This document shows, piece by piece, positions 17,938 through 27,667 of a stretch of DNA of 64,000 nt. The stretch covers positions 186,001-250,000 of the forward strand of contig NZ_RQXV01000002.1 in NCBI RefSeq assembly GCF_003858655.1, written 5' to 3'. Source of the DNA: Amphritea balenae (GTDB lineage: Bacteria > Pseudomonadota > Gammaproteobacteria > Pseudomonadales > Balneatricaceae). The translations under genes and the position numbers were made by a program. How positions within the stretch are numbered: the stretch's first letter is position 1; every line of letters starts with the position of its first letter. The notes under the pieces are model-generated. The model searched no databases and was not told the origin of the DNA. It saw only the letters and a program-made list of their open reading frames with translations.

Positions 17938-20214
17938 TTGAAGTCTCAATCTGTGTTTGTTGTATGGTTTAGATTGTCTGTGAGTGAACTCCCCTTAAAG
18001 AAGCGCCACCTCTATACTTTTTCAATTTTCGTAGTTTGTCTTCTAGCCGGTTTATACCTGACTTGTCAGGCATTAAAATTTGCCGAAAAAGAGCATTACT
18101 CCCTGTTAGATGATGTCGCCCAGGCTCAGGCTGATCTGATCGAACGACGTCTTTCCCGTTCGATGCTGGCGACTAACTTTCTTGCCCATACAGTCGTCGA
18201 AAATGGCGGCTCTGCGCCGAAGTTTGAATATCTTGCCCAGCGTCTGATCGAGACCCTGGGTGGTATATCCAATGTACAATTGGCGCCGGACGGCATAGTC
18301 AGTTCGATCTATCCTCTGGCCGGAAATGAAATAGCGATCGGCCACAATATTCTTGAGCATGAGGCCCGTAGCAAGGAAGCATGGCAGGCGATATATGAAA
18401 ACCGGACGATTATGGCAGGGCCTTTTGAGTTGATTCAGGGCGGCATGGCGGTTATCGGTCGGCGACCAGTGACGATCAGTGATGATACCGGTGAGCATTT
18501 CTGGGGCTTTGTTTCCGCACTGATCTTTCTTAGTGATCTTATATCGGTGACCGATCTGCCGATGTTGGAAGGCAAAGGCTATCTGTTTTCGCTACATCAC
18601 AATAGTAGTGCAGGTCGGGGCAATTCTTTTTACCTGACCCCAAGCTGGTCGAGCGAGCCAAACACCCAACAGCAAGTAGAGCATAGTGTTCAGGTTCCTG
18701 GTGGTTTCTGGACTCTGGTAGTCAGTAAAGATTACCCACTGATTCCGTCGTACATTGCTGGTGCTTTGCTAAGTTTACTGGTGGCCGGTCTAATTAGTTT
18801 GGTTGTATACCGTATCCTGCATCTACCGGAATTGTTGCAGCAAAAGTTACGTGAGAGTAGTGCCAAACTGGAGCAGTTATCGTTTTACGATATTCTTACC
18901 GGTTTGGCAAACCGTAAACTATTTCAGCAGGAGTTGCTGAGGCTGAATGAAGATAATTCGAACAGTAAGCAGAACGCTGCATTGCTTTATATGGATCTGT
19001 CGGGTTTTAAACGGATCAATGACTCCTATGGCCGGAAGGCTGGAGATCAGGTATTGATAGAGGTAAGCCAGCGCTTGCGTAGCGGCGTAAGGGCTAGTGA
19101 TATGGTTGCCCGGTTGGGGGCTGATGAATTTGCGATTCTGCTTAAGAATGTAAAATCGACCCAGGGAGCACGGCGGATCGCTGAATCATTGCAATTTAAC
19201 ATTCGTCAGTCTTATCTTCTGGAGCATCAGGAGGTTCTCATTTCGGCTTGTATCGGTATTACTATGTTGCCCGCCGATAGCCCCAATGCTGAGTGCTGGC
19301 TGCAGAACGCTGATCTTGCTCTGTATGCGGCGAAGCAGCAAGGTAAGGATGGTATCTCATTCTTTGATCCGCATATTCAGACTGCTGTGACGCAAGGTCT
19401 CCAACTTGAACAAGAGCTGAGGCAAGCGCTCGAAGAAGATCAGTTTGCCTTGTTTTATCAGCCTCAGGTTGATCTGAAACAGCAGCAGATTATCGGTTAC
19501 GAGGCGTTGATTCGCTGGCAGCATCCGGAAAAAGGCCTGCAAGCCCCTCTCAGTTTTATTCCGGTCGCGGAAGAATGTGGTTTAATTGTACCTATCGGCT
19601 ACTGGGTAATAGAGCAGGCTTGTCGGGCGATAAAGCATCGTGAAGAGCAGGGGCTGGAGTCAAGATTTATTGCAGTTAATTTATCACCGGAGCAGTTTAA
19701 AGATCCGCAACTGATCAACCGGATCAGGGATATTCTGAGTCGTATTGAGATCAACCCGACGCTACTGGAAATTGAGATTACCGAAAGCTCACTGATCGAA
19801 GATGTCGAGCAGGCGGTTGAGGTCTTGTACCATATACGGCGTTTGGGACTGACTATCTCTATTGATGATTTTGGTACCGGCTACTCTTCGCTGGCGCAGC
19901 TGAAGCAGCTGCCGGTTGACCGGTTGAAGATTGATCGAAGCTTTATTATTGGGCTGGCTAGTGACCCCGATGACCAGATGATTGTTGAAGCGGTCGTGGC
20001 TATGGCGCATAAGCTTGGCCTGAAGGTGGTTGCTGAAGGCATAGAAACCGAGCAGCAGTTGGCGGTTCTGGTCTCCTGCCAATGTGATATCGGACAGGGG
20101 TTTCTGTTTGGTCGACCTGAGCCTGAATCCCTGCACAGTGTTGAGTCGCTCAGAGAGCAGCACAGCATTGAGTCAGTCAAAGAGCAAGGTTTCGTCGTTC
20201 AGGCACCGGTCTGA
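17938..20214 (+). CDS. Membrane GGDEF/EAL c-di-GMP protein with degenerate GADEF site
   Basis: A 758-residue protein: N-terminal helix (~25-45), periplasmic CHASE-like sensor region (~50-275, LLDDVAQAQADLIERRLSRS... style), second helix (~278-295), GGDEF domain (~318-480) and EAL domain (~495-745). The cyclase signature reads G394-A-D-E-F instead of GGDEF, so cyclase activity is doubtful. The EAL motif at E522 (YEALIRW) and DDFGTGYSS are intact, so phosphodiesterase activity is likely. Start is uncertain: TTG 17938 or a GTG near 17980. The C-terminus carries a 9-residue tandem repeat. The gene sits between two slyD 3' copies, which suggests it arrived as an insert. Confidence 0.88.
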   Translation: MKSQSVFVVWFRLSVSELPLKKRHLYTFSIFVVCLLAGLYLTCQALKFAEKEHYSLLDDVAQAQADLIERRLSRSMLATNFLAHTVVENGGSAPKFEYLAQRLIETLGGISNVQLAPDGIVSSIYPLAGNEIAIGHNILEHEARSKEAWQAIYENRTIMAGPFELIQGGMAVIGRRPVTISDDTGEHFWGFVSALIFLSDLISVTDLPMLEGKGYLFSLHHNSSAGRGNSFYLTPSWSSEPNTQQQVEHSVQVPGGFWTLVVSKDYPLIPSYIAGALLSLLVAGLISLVVYRILHLPELLQQKLRESSAKLEQLSFYDILTGLANRKLFQQELLRLNEDNSNSKQNAALLYMDLSGFKRINDSYGRKAGDQVLIEVSQRLRSGVRASDMVARLGADEFAILLKNVKSTQGARRIAESLQFNIRQSYLLEHQEVLISACIGITMLPADSPNAECWLQNADLALYAAKQQGKDGISFFDPHIQTAVTQGLQLEQELRQALEEDQFALFYQPQVDLKQQQIIGYEALIRWQHPEKGLQAPLSFIPVAEECGLIVPIGYWVIEQACRAIKHREEQGLESRFIAVNLSPEQFKDPQLINRIRDILSRIEINPTLLEIEITESSLIEDVEQAVEVLYHIRRLGLTISIDDFGTGYSSLAQLKQLPVDRLKIDRSFIIGLASDPDDQMIVEAVVAMAHKLGLKVVAEGIETEQQLAVLVSCQCDIGQGFLFGRPEPESLHSVESLREQHSIESVKEQGFVVQAPV
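20134..20187 (+). repeat. 27-bp tandem duplication at the end of the GGDEF/EAL gene
   Basis: Two in-frame 27-base units encode HSVESLREQ and HSIESVKEQ, at the C-terminus beyond the EAL fold. Confidence 0.85.
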
Positions 20215-20215
20215 T

Positions 20216-20431
20216 GCTTTAGATGGCATTCGCTTTATGGCTCAGACTGCCTGGGGTGAGCAGCCTGTGATTGTAACCGCTATGACCGAAGATAAAGTGA
20301 CTGTTGATGGTAACCACCCACTGGCTGATCAAACGCTTAAGTTTGATGTTGAAGTGGTTGAAGTACGTGATGCGAGCGAAGAAGAGCTTGAGCATGGTCA
20401 TGCTCACGGTGCTGGCGGTCATCACCACTAA
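20216..20431 (+). pseudogene. Truncated slyD remnant (copy B of the 3' end)
   Basis: From 20231 to the TAA at 20429-20431 the sequence encodes the same last 67 residues as SlyD, from RFMAQTAW to the His-rich end, with only synonymous differences. Upstream of 20231 there is a weak continuation (A-L-D-G-I against A-F-D-G...M in SlyD) with about 8 codons missing, then the stop of the EAL gene. There is no start codon or FKBP domain of its own, so it is a remnant. An apparent longer frame from 20084 is out of frame with the EAL gene and not a real gene. Confidence 0.9.
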
Positions 20432-20446
20432 GAGTGGCATGTTTAT

Positions 20447-20474
20447 AAAAAGAGCGCATTGCGCTCTTTTTTTT
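20447..20474 (+). terminator. Rho-independent terminator, copy B
   Basis: Hairpin AGAGCGC/GCGCTCT with ATT loop and eight T, duplicated with the slyD remnant. It now probably ends the GGDEF/EAL transcript. The stem here is fully Watson-Crick, unlike copy A. Confidence 0.9.
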
Positions 20475-20678
20475 GGGCCTGAATTAAGGTCGTTCTGGGA
20501 ATCCCTTCCTTAGATATCCATAATAAAATGATGGGTAAATGCAGAGGTATCTAGCTGCTCATAATGGTTTTCGACGCTTGTTTAGCTGCGGTGTAAGACA
20601 TAAGGTTATAGGTAATGATTTACAGTTTTTAGTAGTTTTATTTACCCAGCAGATTTTATTTTCGGAGTCCTTCTCAGC

Positions 20679-21599
20679 ATGCGAGATCAGATTGAATTAG
20701 CTGTTTCTGAAATTTCAAAGGTGCTTTATGGTAAGCAGGAGCAGATTAAACTCGCGCTCAGTTGTATTTTCAGTGAGGGACACCTGCTAATAGAAGACCT
20801 GCCGGGCATGGGGAAAACGACACTGGCCCACGGACTCGCCCGGGTGTTGGGGTTAGACTATCAGCGCTTGCAATTTACCAGCGATATGTTGCCTGCTGAT
20901 ATTCTGGGTGTCACTATCTTTGATGCTCCCAGCAATAGCTTTCAATTTCATTCAGGGCCGGTATTTACTCAGTTACTACTAGCTGACGAGGTCAACAGAA
21001 CCACGCCTAAAACTCAGTCAGCCTTGTTGGAGGCGATGGAAGAGCGACGGGTCAGTCTGGATGGGCAAACTTACCCTCTGCCAACACCTTTTTTTGTCAT
21101 AGCGACTCAGAATCCGGTCACTCAGCATGGCACATTTCCGCTGCCTGAATCTCAGTTGGATCGCTTTCTGATGCGTATAGAGTTGGGTTACCCCGATACA
21201 GCTGCTGAGCGGGAATTGCTGAAAGGGGGCGACCCCCGCAGTAAGCTGGAGTTGATGCAGCCGCTGATCAGCTCAGAGCAGTTAAAACAGATTACTGAAG
21301 CCTGCAGCGAGGTCAGGGTTACCGACAGTATTATTGATTATCTGCAGCGACTGGTTGCCCATAGCCGTCAGGCAGAAGAGTTTAGTTACGGCATATCACC
21401 CCGGGGGGCACTGGCACTGCTTAGCGCCTGCCGGAGCTGGGCCTATATTGAGGGGCGGGATTATGTGCTGCCTGAAGATCTGCAGTTATTAATTGGACCT
21501 GTCATAGGGCACCGATTACGCGCCGCTGAGGATATAGGCAGCTTCAGCTCAGATAGTCTGATTCAGCAGTTGCTGAACCGGGTAGATGTAGTCGGGTGA
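20679..21599 (+). CDS. MoxR-family AAA+ ATPase
   Basis: A 306-residue AAA+ protein with Walker A (DLPGMGKTT), Walker B (LLADEVNR), the sensor segment VIATQNP and the arginine-finger region LPESQLDRFLMR. MoxR ATPases act as chaperones with VWA or DUF58 proteins, often in maturation of metal-containing or cell-envelope complexes. GGAG precedes ATG 20679. The DUF58 gene follows after 6 bases and tgpA overlaps that, making the standard three-gene operon. Confidence 0.93.
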   Translation: MRDQIELAVSEISKVLYGKQEQIKLALSCIFSEGHLLIEDLPGMGKTTLAHGLARVLGLDYQRLQFTSDMLPADILGVTIFDAPSNSFQFHSGPVFTQLLLADEVNRTTPKTQSALLEAMEERRVSLDGQTYPLPTPFFVIATQNPVTQHGTFPLPESQLDRFLMRIELGYPDTAAERELLKGGDPRSKLELMQPLISSEQLKQITEACSEVRVTDSIIDYLQRLVAHSRQAEEFSYGISPRGALALLSACRSWAYIEGRDYVLPEDLQLLIGPVIGHRLRAAEDIGSFSSDSLIQQLLNRVDVVG

Positions 21600-21605
21600 G
21601 CTGAG

Positions 21606-22577
21606 ATGATCGGGTTATTTCAGCAGAAACTAAAGCGGGCTTTCTTTCGCTGGAGTTTACGCAGAAGTCCGCGACAACGTGAACTGATTCTGAGTCAGAA
21701 ACGTATCTACATCATGCCTTCCCGGGCAGGCTTTACTTTCTTAGTGATGTTACTGGTGATGTTGGTTCTGGGGATCAACTTTCAAAATAATCTGATCTTT
21801 GCTGTGACATTTTTACTGGGCAGTTTGTTTGTTGTTGCGATTCTGCATACTTACGCCAATCTATCGGGTATGCGGATACAGTTCGTCCGGGGGCACCCCT
21901 GTTTTGCCGGAGAGCAGGCAGGGTTTGATCTTTGTTTCAGTAGCAAGCAACAGCGTGATTATGAAAGCATTCAGTTGCGTTGGCAGCATGGTACTTCAAG
22001 TAGCTTCGATCTGGCAGCCAATCAAACCCGAGAGCTACGATTGTATCAGCCGACCCAACAACGGGGAATACATAAAGCAGAAGCCTTGCTGATAGAGACG
22101 TTTTATCCGCTGGGTCTGTTCCGTGCCTGGACCTGGATGGAAGCCGATCTTAGTACACTGGTATACCCGCGGCCCATTGAAGGAGGACAGTTACCCGGAT
22201 CTTCAGTCTCTCATTCAGGTAAGCAGGCCAGTGAACAAGCCGGTGGTGAAGACTTTTCAGGACTGGAACAATTCCAGACCGGGATGTCGCTCAAACGGGT
22301 AGCCTGGAAACAGTATGCAAGGGGGCAGGGTTTACATGTAAAGCATTACGTTGAACTGACCGATAACCAGTGTTGGTTGTGCTGGGAGTTCTGGCCGGAG
22401 TTGGATGTGGAAGCCCGCTTATCCCGGCTGACCTGGTGGGTGCTGCAGCTTGATCGTAAGGGGCAGCCTTATGGTTTACGCATGCCGGGGATTGAAATCG
22501 AACCTCAGCGAGGGGAGACCCACCGGCTTAATGTTCTGGAAGCGCTGGCATGCTTTGAACAGCAGGGTGGTTTGTGA
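21606..22577 (+). CDS. DUF58 domain protein
   Basis: A 323-residue protein with two N-terminal helices (~38-80, FTFLVMLLVMLVLGINFQNN style) and a C-terminal DUF58 domain recognisable from DFSGLEQFQTGMSLKRVAWKQYARG. DUF58 proteins are the usual partner of MoxR ATPases and may resemble VWA domains. Its TGA overlaps the GTG start of tgpA. Confidence 0.9.
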   Translation: MIGLFQQKLKRAFFRWSLRRSPRQRELILSQKRIYIMPSRAGFTFLVMLLVMLVLGINFQNNLIFAVTFLLGSLFVVAILHTYANLSGMRIQFVRGHPCFAGEQAGFDLCFSSKQQRDYESIQLRWQHGTSSSFDLAANQTRELRLYQPTQQRGIHKAEALLIETFYPLGLFRAWTWMEADLSTLVYPRPIEGGQLPGSSVSHSGKQASEQAGGEDFSGLEQFQTGMSLKRVAWKQYARGQGLHVKHYVELTDNQCWLCWEFWPELDVEARLSRLTWWVLQLDRKGQPYGLRMPGIEIEPQRGETHRLNVLEALACFEQQGGL

Positions 22578-24652
22578 AGCCGGTCTATCAGTTAACCCGC
22601 AGCAGTATGATCTGGCTGGTGGGCAGTATCGTACTGGTCCTTATCCCTTTTCTCCCGGTGTTGCCGTTGTGGCTAATTGTGCTAGCTATTGTGTCACTGG
22701 GGTGGCGATTGCTGGTGCATATCGGGCGTATGAATTTCCCCCACTGGAGTGTCCGGCTGGGGTTGTTGTTGGGGGTTCTTATTGCTCTCCTGTGGGAGCT
22801 TCGTAGTGGTGCTACGATGAGTATTCTGGTTGCTCTTCTGGTGGCGTCGTTTCTACTTAAGCTCACTGAGATGTATCAACGGCGAGATGCGCTGGTGGTC
22901 CTTTATGTTGCTTTCCTGTTGTGCGCCTGCAGTTTTCTGTTTTATCAAAATATACTGATGGCGTTCTATGGTTTACTTTGCCTGATCGTGATTACTGCTT
23001 GCTTGAATACGGTATACCGCAGTCAGCAGAACAGTGATCTCTGGCGTCCACTGCGTCGCTCGGTTGTGCTATATCTTCAGGCGATTCCGGTGATGTTGGT
23101 GCTGTTTCTTATCTTTCCTCGCATAGACCCGTTATGGCAGGTGGATCTGGATACGGGGAAGGCCTATACCGGTTTGTCGGACTCAATGGCACCGGGCGAT
23201 GTTAGCAAGCTGACCCGTTCGGCTGAGATCGCCTTCAGAGTTAGTTTTGATGGTGAAGTACCTCCTGCGAATCTTCGCTATTGGCGGGGACTCACTATGG
23301 ATCAGTTTGATGGTCATCGCTGGACCCGTTCCGAGTCGTCAGTGAACGCCGGACCGGTTATTGTTCACTTATCGCTTCCGGATACGCCACCAGATACTGA
23401 TTATCAGTATCAGATAATTATGGAGCCAAGTGGTCAGCGCTGGCGTTACGCCCTGGATCGGCCAATCAGCTATCCAGCGTCAATGATGATGTTACCGGAT
23501 TTTACTTTACAGTCGCCTGAACAGTTGCAACAACGAATTCAGTATTCGGTATTATCTAGAACAGGAAAGTCTCGTGTAGACATGTCTAGAACAGTAAAGT
23601 CTCGAGCAGGTAAGCCCCGAGCAGGCAAGTCCGGAATAGGTAAGTCCGGATCCGGGTCAGTAAAGGCGCAACTTAGCCGTTCTCAGAGGCAACGATATTT
23701 ACAATTGCCAGTTAATGGCAATGATAAGGCCCGGCAACTGGCGCAACGCTGGCTGGTAGAGCAGGGTAATACACCCGCTTTTGTGAAACAGATGATGCAA
23801 AGCTTTGCATCAGACTTCAGCTATACACTTCAGCCACCAAGGCTGACCGGTGACAGGATTGATCAGTTTCTGTTCCAGACCCGGCAGGGTTTTTGTGGTC
23901 ACTTTGCCAGTGCTTCGGTATTTTTATTACGCTCGGCAGGTATTCCCGCTCGCATCGTTGGCGGTTATCAGGGGGGCGAACTGAATCCGGTCGATGGCAG
24001 CCTGACGGTGCGCCAGTATGAAGCACATGCCTGGCTGGAGTATTGGTTTAATGGCGACTGGCAGCGGTTGGATCCTACTTCAGTTGTAGCACCCTCCCGA
24101 CTCGACCAGGCAGCGGATCAACTATTTAGTTCCCAGGAAGGGTTTCTGGCCGATGCGGCATTAATGCGCAGCGGAATATTGAGCCGCGGTTGGTTAAAAC
24201 AAATACGGCAACAATATGACTCAGTTAACTACAGTTGGCATCGCTGGGTACTTAACTATCATCAGCAACAGAACGGTTTTTTGCAGCGGCTGCTGGGCGA
24301 AGTGACCGCGCTAAAGCTAATCATATTCTTATTGATGCCGGCAGCAATCATGTTAACGGTTGTCGCATTGAATCTGTTATACCGACGTCGGTCTCGACCA
24401 GATCCCCTGACCCGAGCGCTGAATACCCTCAATCGTCAGCTGCAAGGACGGAACCTACAACGTCGCAGAGGAGAAACTGTGGGTAGTTTTTGTCAACGCC
24501 TGAGTGGTCAGTTTCCCCAGCTCAGTACAGAGTTAAAGCAGTTAGCCGGTTGTTATGAGAAAATCTGTTATGAGGGTGATGAAAGTAGTGCTTTAGAGAA
24601 AGACTTTATCGCAAAAGTGAATTATTGTTGTCGGCAAATAAGGCATCAGTAA
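22574..24652 (+). CDS. tgpA: TgpA-like transglutaminase-domain membrane protein
   Basis: A 692-residue inner-membrane protein. Residues ~10-200 hold several helices (DUF3488), followed by a periplasmic part, the transglutaminase core with catalytic Cys and His (TRQGFCGHFASA, YEAHAWLEYW, RLDPTS), a further helix (~590-610) and a C-terminal DUF4129-like tail. TgpA is essential in P. aeruginosa; the role is in the envelope but its substrate is unclear. It starts with GTG overlapping the DUF58 stop (GTGA). A lysine/arginine-rich insert of seven 5-residue repeats sits at residues 328-362 between the membrane part and the core. Confidence 0.92.
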   Translation: MKPVYQLTRSSMIWLVGSIVLVLIPFLPVLPLWLIVLAIVSLGWRLLVHIGRMNFPHWSVRLGLLLGVLIALLWELRSGATMSILVALLVASFLLKLTEMYQRRDALVVLYVAFLLCACSFLFYQNILMAFYGLLCLIVITACLNTVYRSQQNSDLWRPLRRSVVLYLQAIPVMLVLFLIFPRIDPLWQVDLDTGKAYTGLSDSMAPGDVSKLTRSAEIAFRVSFDGEVPPANLRYWRGLTMDQFDGHRWTRSESSVNAGPVIVHLSLPDTPPDTDYQYQIIMEPSGQRWRYALDRPISYPASMMMLPDFTLQSPEQLQQRIQYSVLSRTGKSRVDMSRTVKSRAGKPRAGKSGIGKSGSGSVKAQLSRSQRQRYLQLPVNGNDKARQLAQRWLVEQGNTPAFVKQMMQSFASDFSYTLQPPRLTGDRIDQFLFQTRQGFCGHFASASVFLLRSAGIPARIVGGYQGGELNPVDGSLTVRQYEAHAWLEYWFNGDWQRLDPTSVVAPSRLDQAADQLFSSQEGFLADAALMRSGILSRGWLKQIRQQYDSVNYSWHRWVLNYHQQQNGFLQRLLGEVTALKLIIFLLMPAAIMLTVVALNLLYRRRSRPDPLTRALNTLNRQLQGRNLQRRRGETVGSFCQRLSGQFPQLSTELKQLAGCYEKICYEGDESSALEKDFIAKVNYCCRQIRHQ
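23555..23659 (+). repeat. Seven 15-bp tandem repeats inside tgpA
   Basis: Seven in-frame 15-base units encode SRTGK, SRVDM, SRTVK, SRAGK, PRAGK, SGIGK and SGSGS. The units are degenerate; the array stays in frame and adds a positively charged flexible linker. Confidence 0.9.
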
Positions 24653-24770
24653 ATTGATGTTCTTGCTGTTGGCGATTATGGCTGTTACGTAGTGCGAATA
24701 TTGCATACTCTGAACCCAGTGGCTTAATTTGATGGGTTGCCCGGTATATAGCATCTGACAGTTTCACGTA

Positions 24771-25559
24771 TTGGTATATGTAATAAATACCGGCTTCCAG
24801 GCTAAGGATTCCTCTATTTTTAATCATCAACAGCTTCCTGAATACAGTTTGCGCCGTAGTAAACGACGCAAAACCGTCGAAATACAGGTGCGTCCTGATC
24901 AGGTTCGGGTACTGGCTCCCTTTGGTATTGCACAGTCCCACATCGATCGGTTTGTAAAGGATAAAACGGCCTGGATTCAACAGCGGCAGCAGGCGTTACA
25001 GGCACAGCAATCCAGACAACCACAACCCGTGACTTTAAATACGGGGTGCTGGATTAACGTTTTGGGGCAGCAGGTGAGGCTTCAGGTCACAGAAGATCGG
25101 CCTGCTGCCGGGGTAGAATTACAGCAGAATATTCTACAGTTATGGCTTTCAGCTCGAATCAAAAAGCCCCGTACTCAGGCGATCAGTGATCAACTTGAGA
25201 AATGGTATCGACAGCAGGCTGAACAGCTTTTTCAGCAGCGCGTAATGATCAGGGCTGATCAGATGGGGCTGCAACCATCACGGATTATCATTCGTAGTTA
25301 TCGACGCAGGTGGGGCAGCTGTAATAGCCGCCGTGAAGTGAGTTTTAACTGGCTACTGGTTATGGCTCCTGAGTTTATTGTCGACTACGTTATCGTGCAT
25401 GAGCTCTGCCATCTACGTGAAATGAATCATTCCTCAGCATTCTGGCAGTTGGTACAACAGTATTGTCCTGAATACCGACTGGCGAAAGCCTGGCTCAATA
25501 AAAACGGATCCCTTATGCAATGGCCGCCAGTTCAGAGTGGTAAGCAGGGGAATCTGTGA
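24771..25559 (+). CDS. YgjP-like (DUF45) metal-dependent hydrolase
   Basis: About 262 residues with the DUF45 zinc motif VHELCHLREMNHS and the preceding RRRWGSCNSRREVSFNW, which also define the SprT-like YgjP family. E. coli YgjP has been reported as a UTP pyrophosphatase, while the fold resembles minigluzincin peptidases. The start is uncertain: TTG 24771 has no good ribosome binding site, and AAGGA near 24805 could serve a non-ATG start a few codons later; the conserved part begins at LPEYSLRRSKRRKT. Confidence 0.85.
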   Translation: MVYVINTGFQAKDSSIFNHQQLPEYSLRRSKRRKTVEIQVRPDQVRVLAPFGIAQSHIDRFVKDKTAWIQQRQQALQAQQSRQPQPVTLNTGCWINVLGQQVRLQVTEDRPAAGVELQQNILQLWLSARIKKPRTQAISDQLEKWYRQQAEQLFQQRVMIRADQMGLQPSRIIIRSYRRRWGSCNSRREVSFNWLLVMAPEFIVDYVIVHELCHLREMNHSSAFWQLVQQYCPEYRLAKAWLNKNGSLMQWPPVQSGKQGNL

Positions 25560-25852
25560 GCAAGTCCGGGCTGCACTTATCATCCCCGCTGAGGGCTGAC
25601 TTACCCCAAGGCTTTGATGGGCAAGCCCTGAATACAGCATTTGCATTCTTAAAGTGCTGATTAAGGGCGACCGTTATTAATGGTGCACTTCGCCTGGTAT
25701 CGGCAAGCTTCAGAGCTTTCGGAGCATGAGCAGGAATTAATCATAAGCTGCTGATTACTTGAAATGGGTACATAGATACTTCCCTGTTGCGGTATTTTGT
25801 TTTATTTATCTAACAATCGAGAAAATTTAACTTAAAAAAAGAAGCGAACGAT

Positions 25853-27667
25853 ATGGGGCTGTACGACGCTATAGAAAGAAATTTTTTCAACTCATTAACC
25901 CGCAAAATAGTCGGCAACGTGCTTTTTTTGTTGGGTCCTGTGCTGCTGTTTGCCAGTCTGAATTGGTACTACATAGGACAGATTGAGAGTCTTGCTGCGA
26001 GTGGGACCGGGGATGCTCAACAGCAGGCGGAACTGCTTAATCAGTTGCAACAGTTACGTTCCTTTAGTTGGTTAATAACGGGGCTGGCTGTAGGGGCCTC
26101 ACTTTTCACTGTTTTCTTTATGCGGCATATTTTCCTTCGTCCTATTCGTAAAATGATTGATGTACTCAGTGCTATCAAAGATAAAGATGGCGATATTTCT
26201 GCCACGCTGCCTGATTTTACCCACGATGAAATTTCCACTATGGCATCTAGCTATAATGGTTTTTCAACCAGTCTGAAGCGAATTATTGCTGACACCCGTA
26301 ACCATAGTGTCAGGGTAGCTCTGAGTGCTACTCAGCTAAGCAAGGTGTTACAGGAGGTTCGCCGATCGACCAGTGAACAGGAAGGGCAGGCGCAGCAGGT
26401 CCTTATGTCGAGTCAGGAATCGACATTTGCTATTGAAGAAGTGGCTGCAAATACCCTTAAGATTTCAGAGTCGACCAGTAATAACCTGGAGGAGATCAAA
26501 AGTTCAAATAACGAGCTGGAACAGGTTCTGGTTCAGGTAAAGACTATCTCTGAGCTGGCATCGGGTTTTCAGCAAACGGTGGAAAAGCTTAGTCATAGCT
26601 CCGACACCATCACCGAGATACTGTCGATGGTCAAACGTTTTTCAGATCAGACTAATTTGTTGGCATTGAATGCGTCCATTGAAGCGGCTCGGGCGGGGGA
26701 AGCCGGGCGGGGATTCGCCGTGGTTGCAGACGAGGTTCGTAATTTGTCGCAGCAGGTGCGAGATGCAACCTCAGAAATTGATGAGAATATTATGGTGATG
26801 ACCGCGCTGGTGAAAGATACCAAAGTTAATTCGGCAAATATTCTGGAATATACGCGCAATACCGAAGGCTTTATTGGTGATACCAGCGAACAGTTCGGCC
26901 GGTTAGTAGTGGATTTTGAAGAGGTTAATAATCAGTTAACGACAATCAGCTCTACCTTAGATGAACTTTCCTATACTAATAAAGAATCACACTCCCATGT
27001 AGAGAAAATCGCCGGAATAAGTGGTGATATTCGCGATGAAATGAACCGTTCAACGGTTTTCTCAGGCGAGCTGGAAAGCTCGACGGAGGAAACTCAGGAG
27101 CTGTTATCACGCTTTATTATTGGTTATGGCAGTTTTGAGCGAATCATCCAGGCTGGCAGAGACTGGACCCGCCAGACTCAGGATGCCCTGGAGCAATTGC
27201 AATCTAAGGGGCTGAATATATTTGATACTCAATATATTCGAACCAACGATGATCTGCCTGAAAAGTATGATGTTAGCTATGTCGATGCCTACGAGCAGTT
27301 ATTACGGCCCATGTTTGACCGCTTTCTTACTGAGCAGCCCGGGTTGATCTATGCGATCGCAGTTAATACTGACGGTTATGCTCCAGCCCACCATATGAAA
27401 GTCTCAGAGCCGCTTACCGGTTGTTTTGATGTGGATAATATCAAGAGTCGCCATCGGCGTATCTTTGCCGGTAACCGGGCTGAAAAACGCCGTGCCACAC
27501 ATACTGCGCCATTTTTACTGCAAACGTTTATCAGGGATACCGGGGAAGTACTCAATGACCTGTCTTTTCCTGTTTATGTGGATGGTAAGCACTGGGGCGG
27601 TTTTATCATGGGCTTTGAAGCAGAGCTTTTGATGGACAAGGATGATTCAGCTGAAATCGTCAATTGA
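25853..27667 (+). CDS. Methyl-accepting chemotaxis protein with C-terminal sensor-like domain
   Basis: A 604-residue chemoreceptor: TM1 (~20-40), only ~30 residues of periplasmic loop rich in Gln, TM2 (~73-92), HAMP (~92-145) and a signalling domain with the conserved tip [25 protein letters not shown] (given here as [13 protein letters not shown] plus [12 protein letters not shown]). The last ~170 residues ([42 protein letters not shown]) look like a Cache/PAS-type sensor located in the cytoplasm after the signalling domain. With almost no periplasmic domain, sensing is probably through that C-terminal part. No methylation pentapeptide tail for CheR is seen. Confidence 0.87.
   Translation: MGLYDAIERNFFNSLTRKIVGNVLFLLGPVLLFASLNWYYIGQIESLAASGTGDAQQQAELLNQLQQLRSFSWLITGLAVGASLFTVFFMRHIFLRPIRKMIDVLSAIKDKDGDISATLPDFTHDEISTMASSYNGFSTSLKRIIADTRNHSVRVALSATQLSKVLQEVRRSTSEQEGQAQQVLMSSQESTFAIEEVAANTLKISESTSNNLEEIKSSNNELEQVLVQVKTISELASGFQQTVEKLSHSSDTITEILSMVKRFSDQTNLLALNASIEAARAGEAGRGFAVVADEVRNLSQQVRDATSEIDENIMVMTALVKDTKVNSANILEYTRNTEGFIGDTSEQFGRLVVDFEEVNNQLTTISSTLDELSYTNKESHSHVEKIAGISGDIRDEMNRSTVFSGELESSTEETQELLSRFIIGYGSFERIIQAGRDWTRQTQDALEQLQSKGLNIFDTQYIRTNDDLPEKYDVSYVDAYEQLLRPMFDRFLTEQPGLIYAIAVNTDGYAPAHHMKVSEPLTGCFDVDNIKSRHRRIFAGNRAEKRRATHTAPFLLQTFIRDTGEVLNDLSFPVYVDGKHWGGFIMGFEAELLMDKDDSAEIVN

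Noticed and set aside
20084-20431. Open frame of 115 codons ending in the SlyD C-terminus
   Set aside because: Its first half is an out-of-frame reading of the EAL gene; only the part from 20231 is slyD-derived, so it is treated as a remnant.
24606-24980. Minus-strand open frame between tgpA and the YgjP-like gene
   Set aside because: It overlaps the start of the YgjP-like gene and shows no recognisable features.
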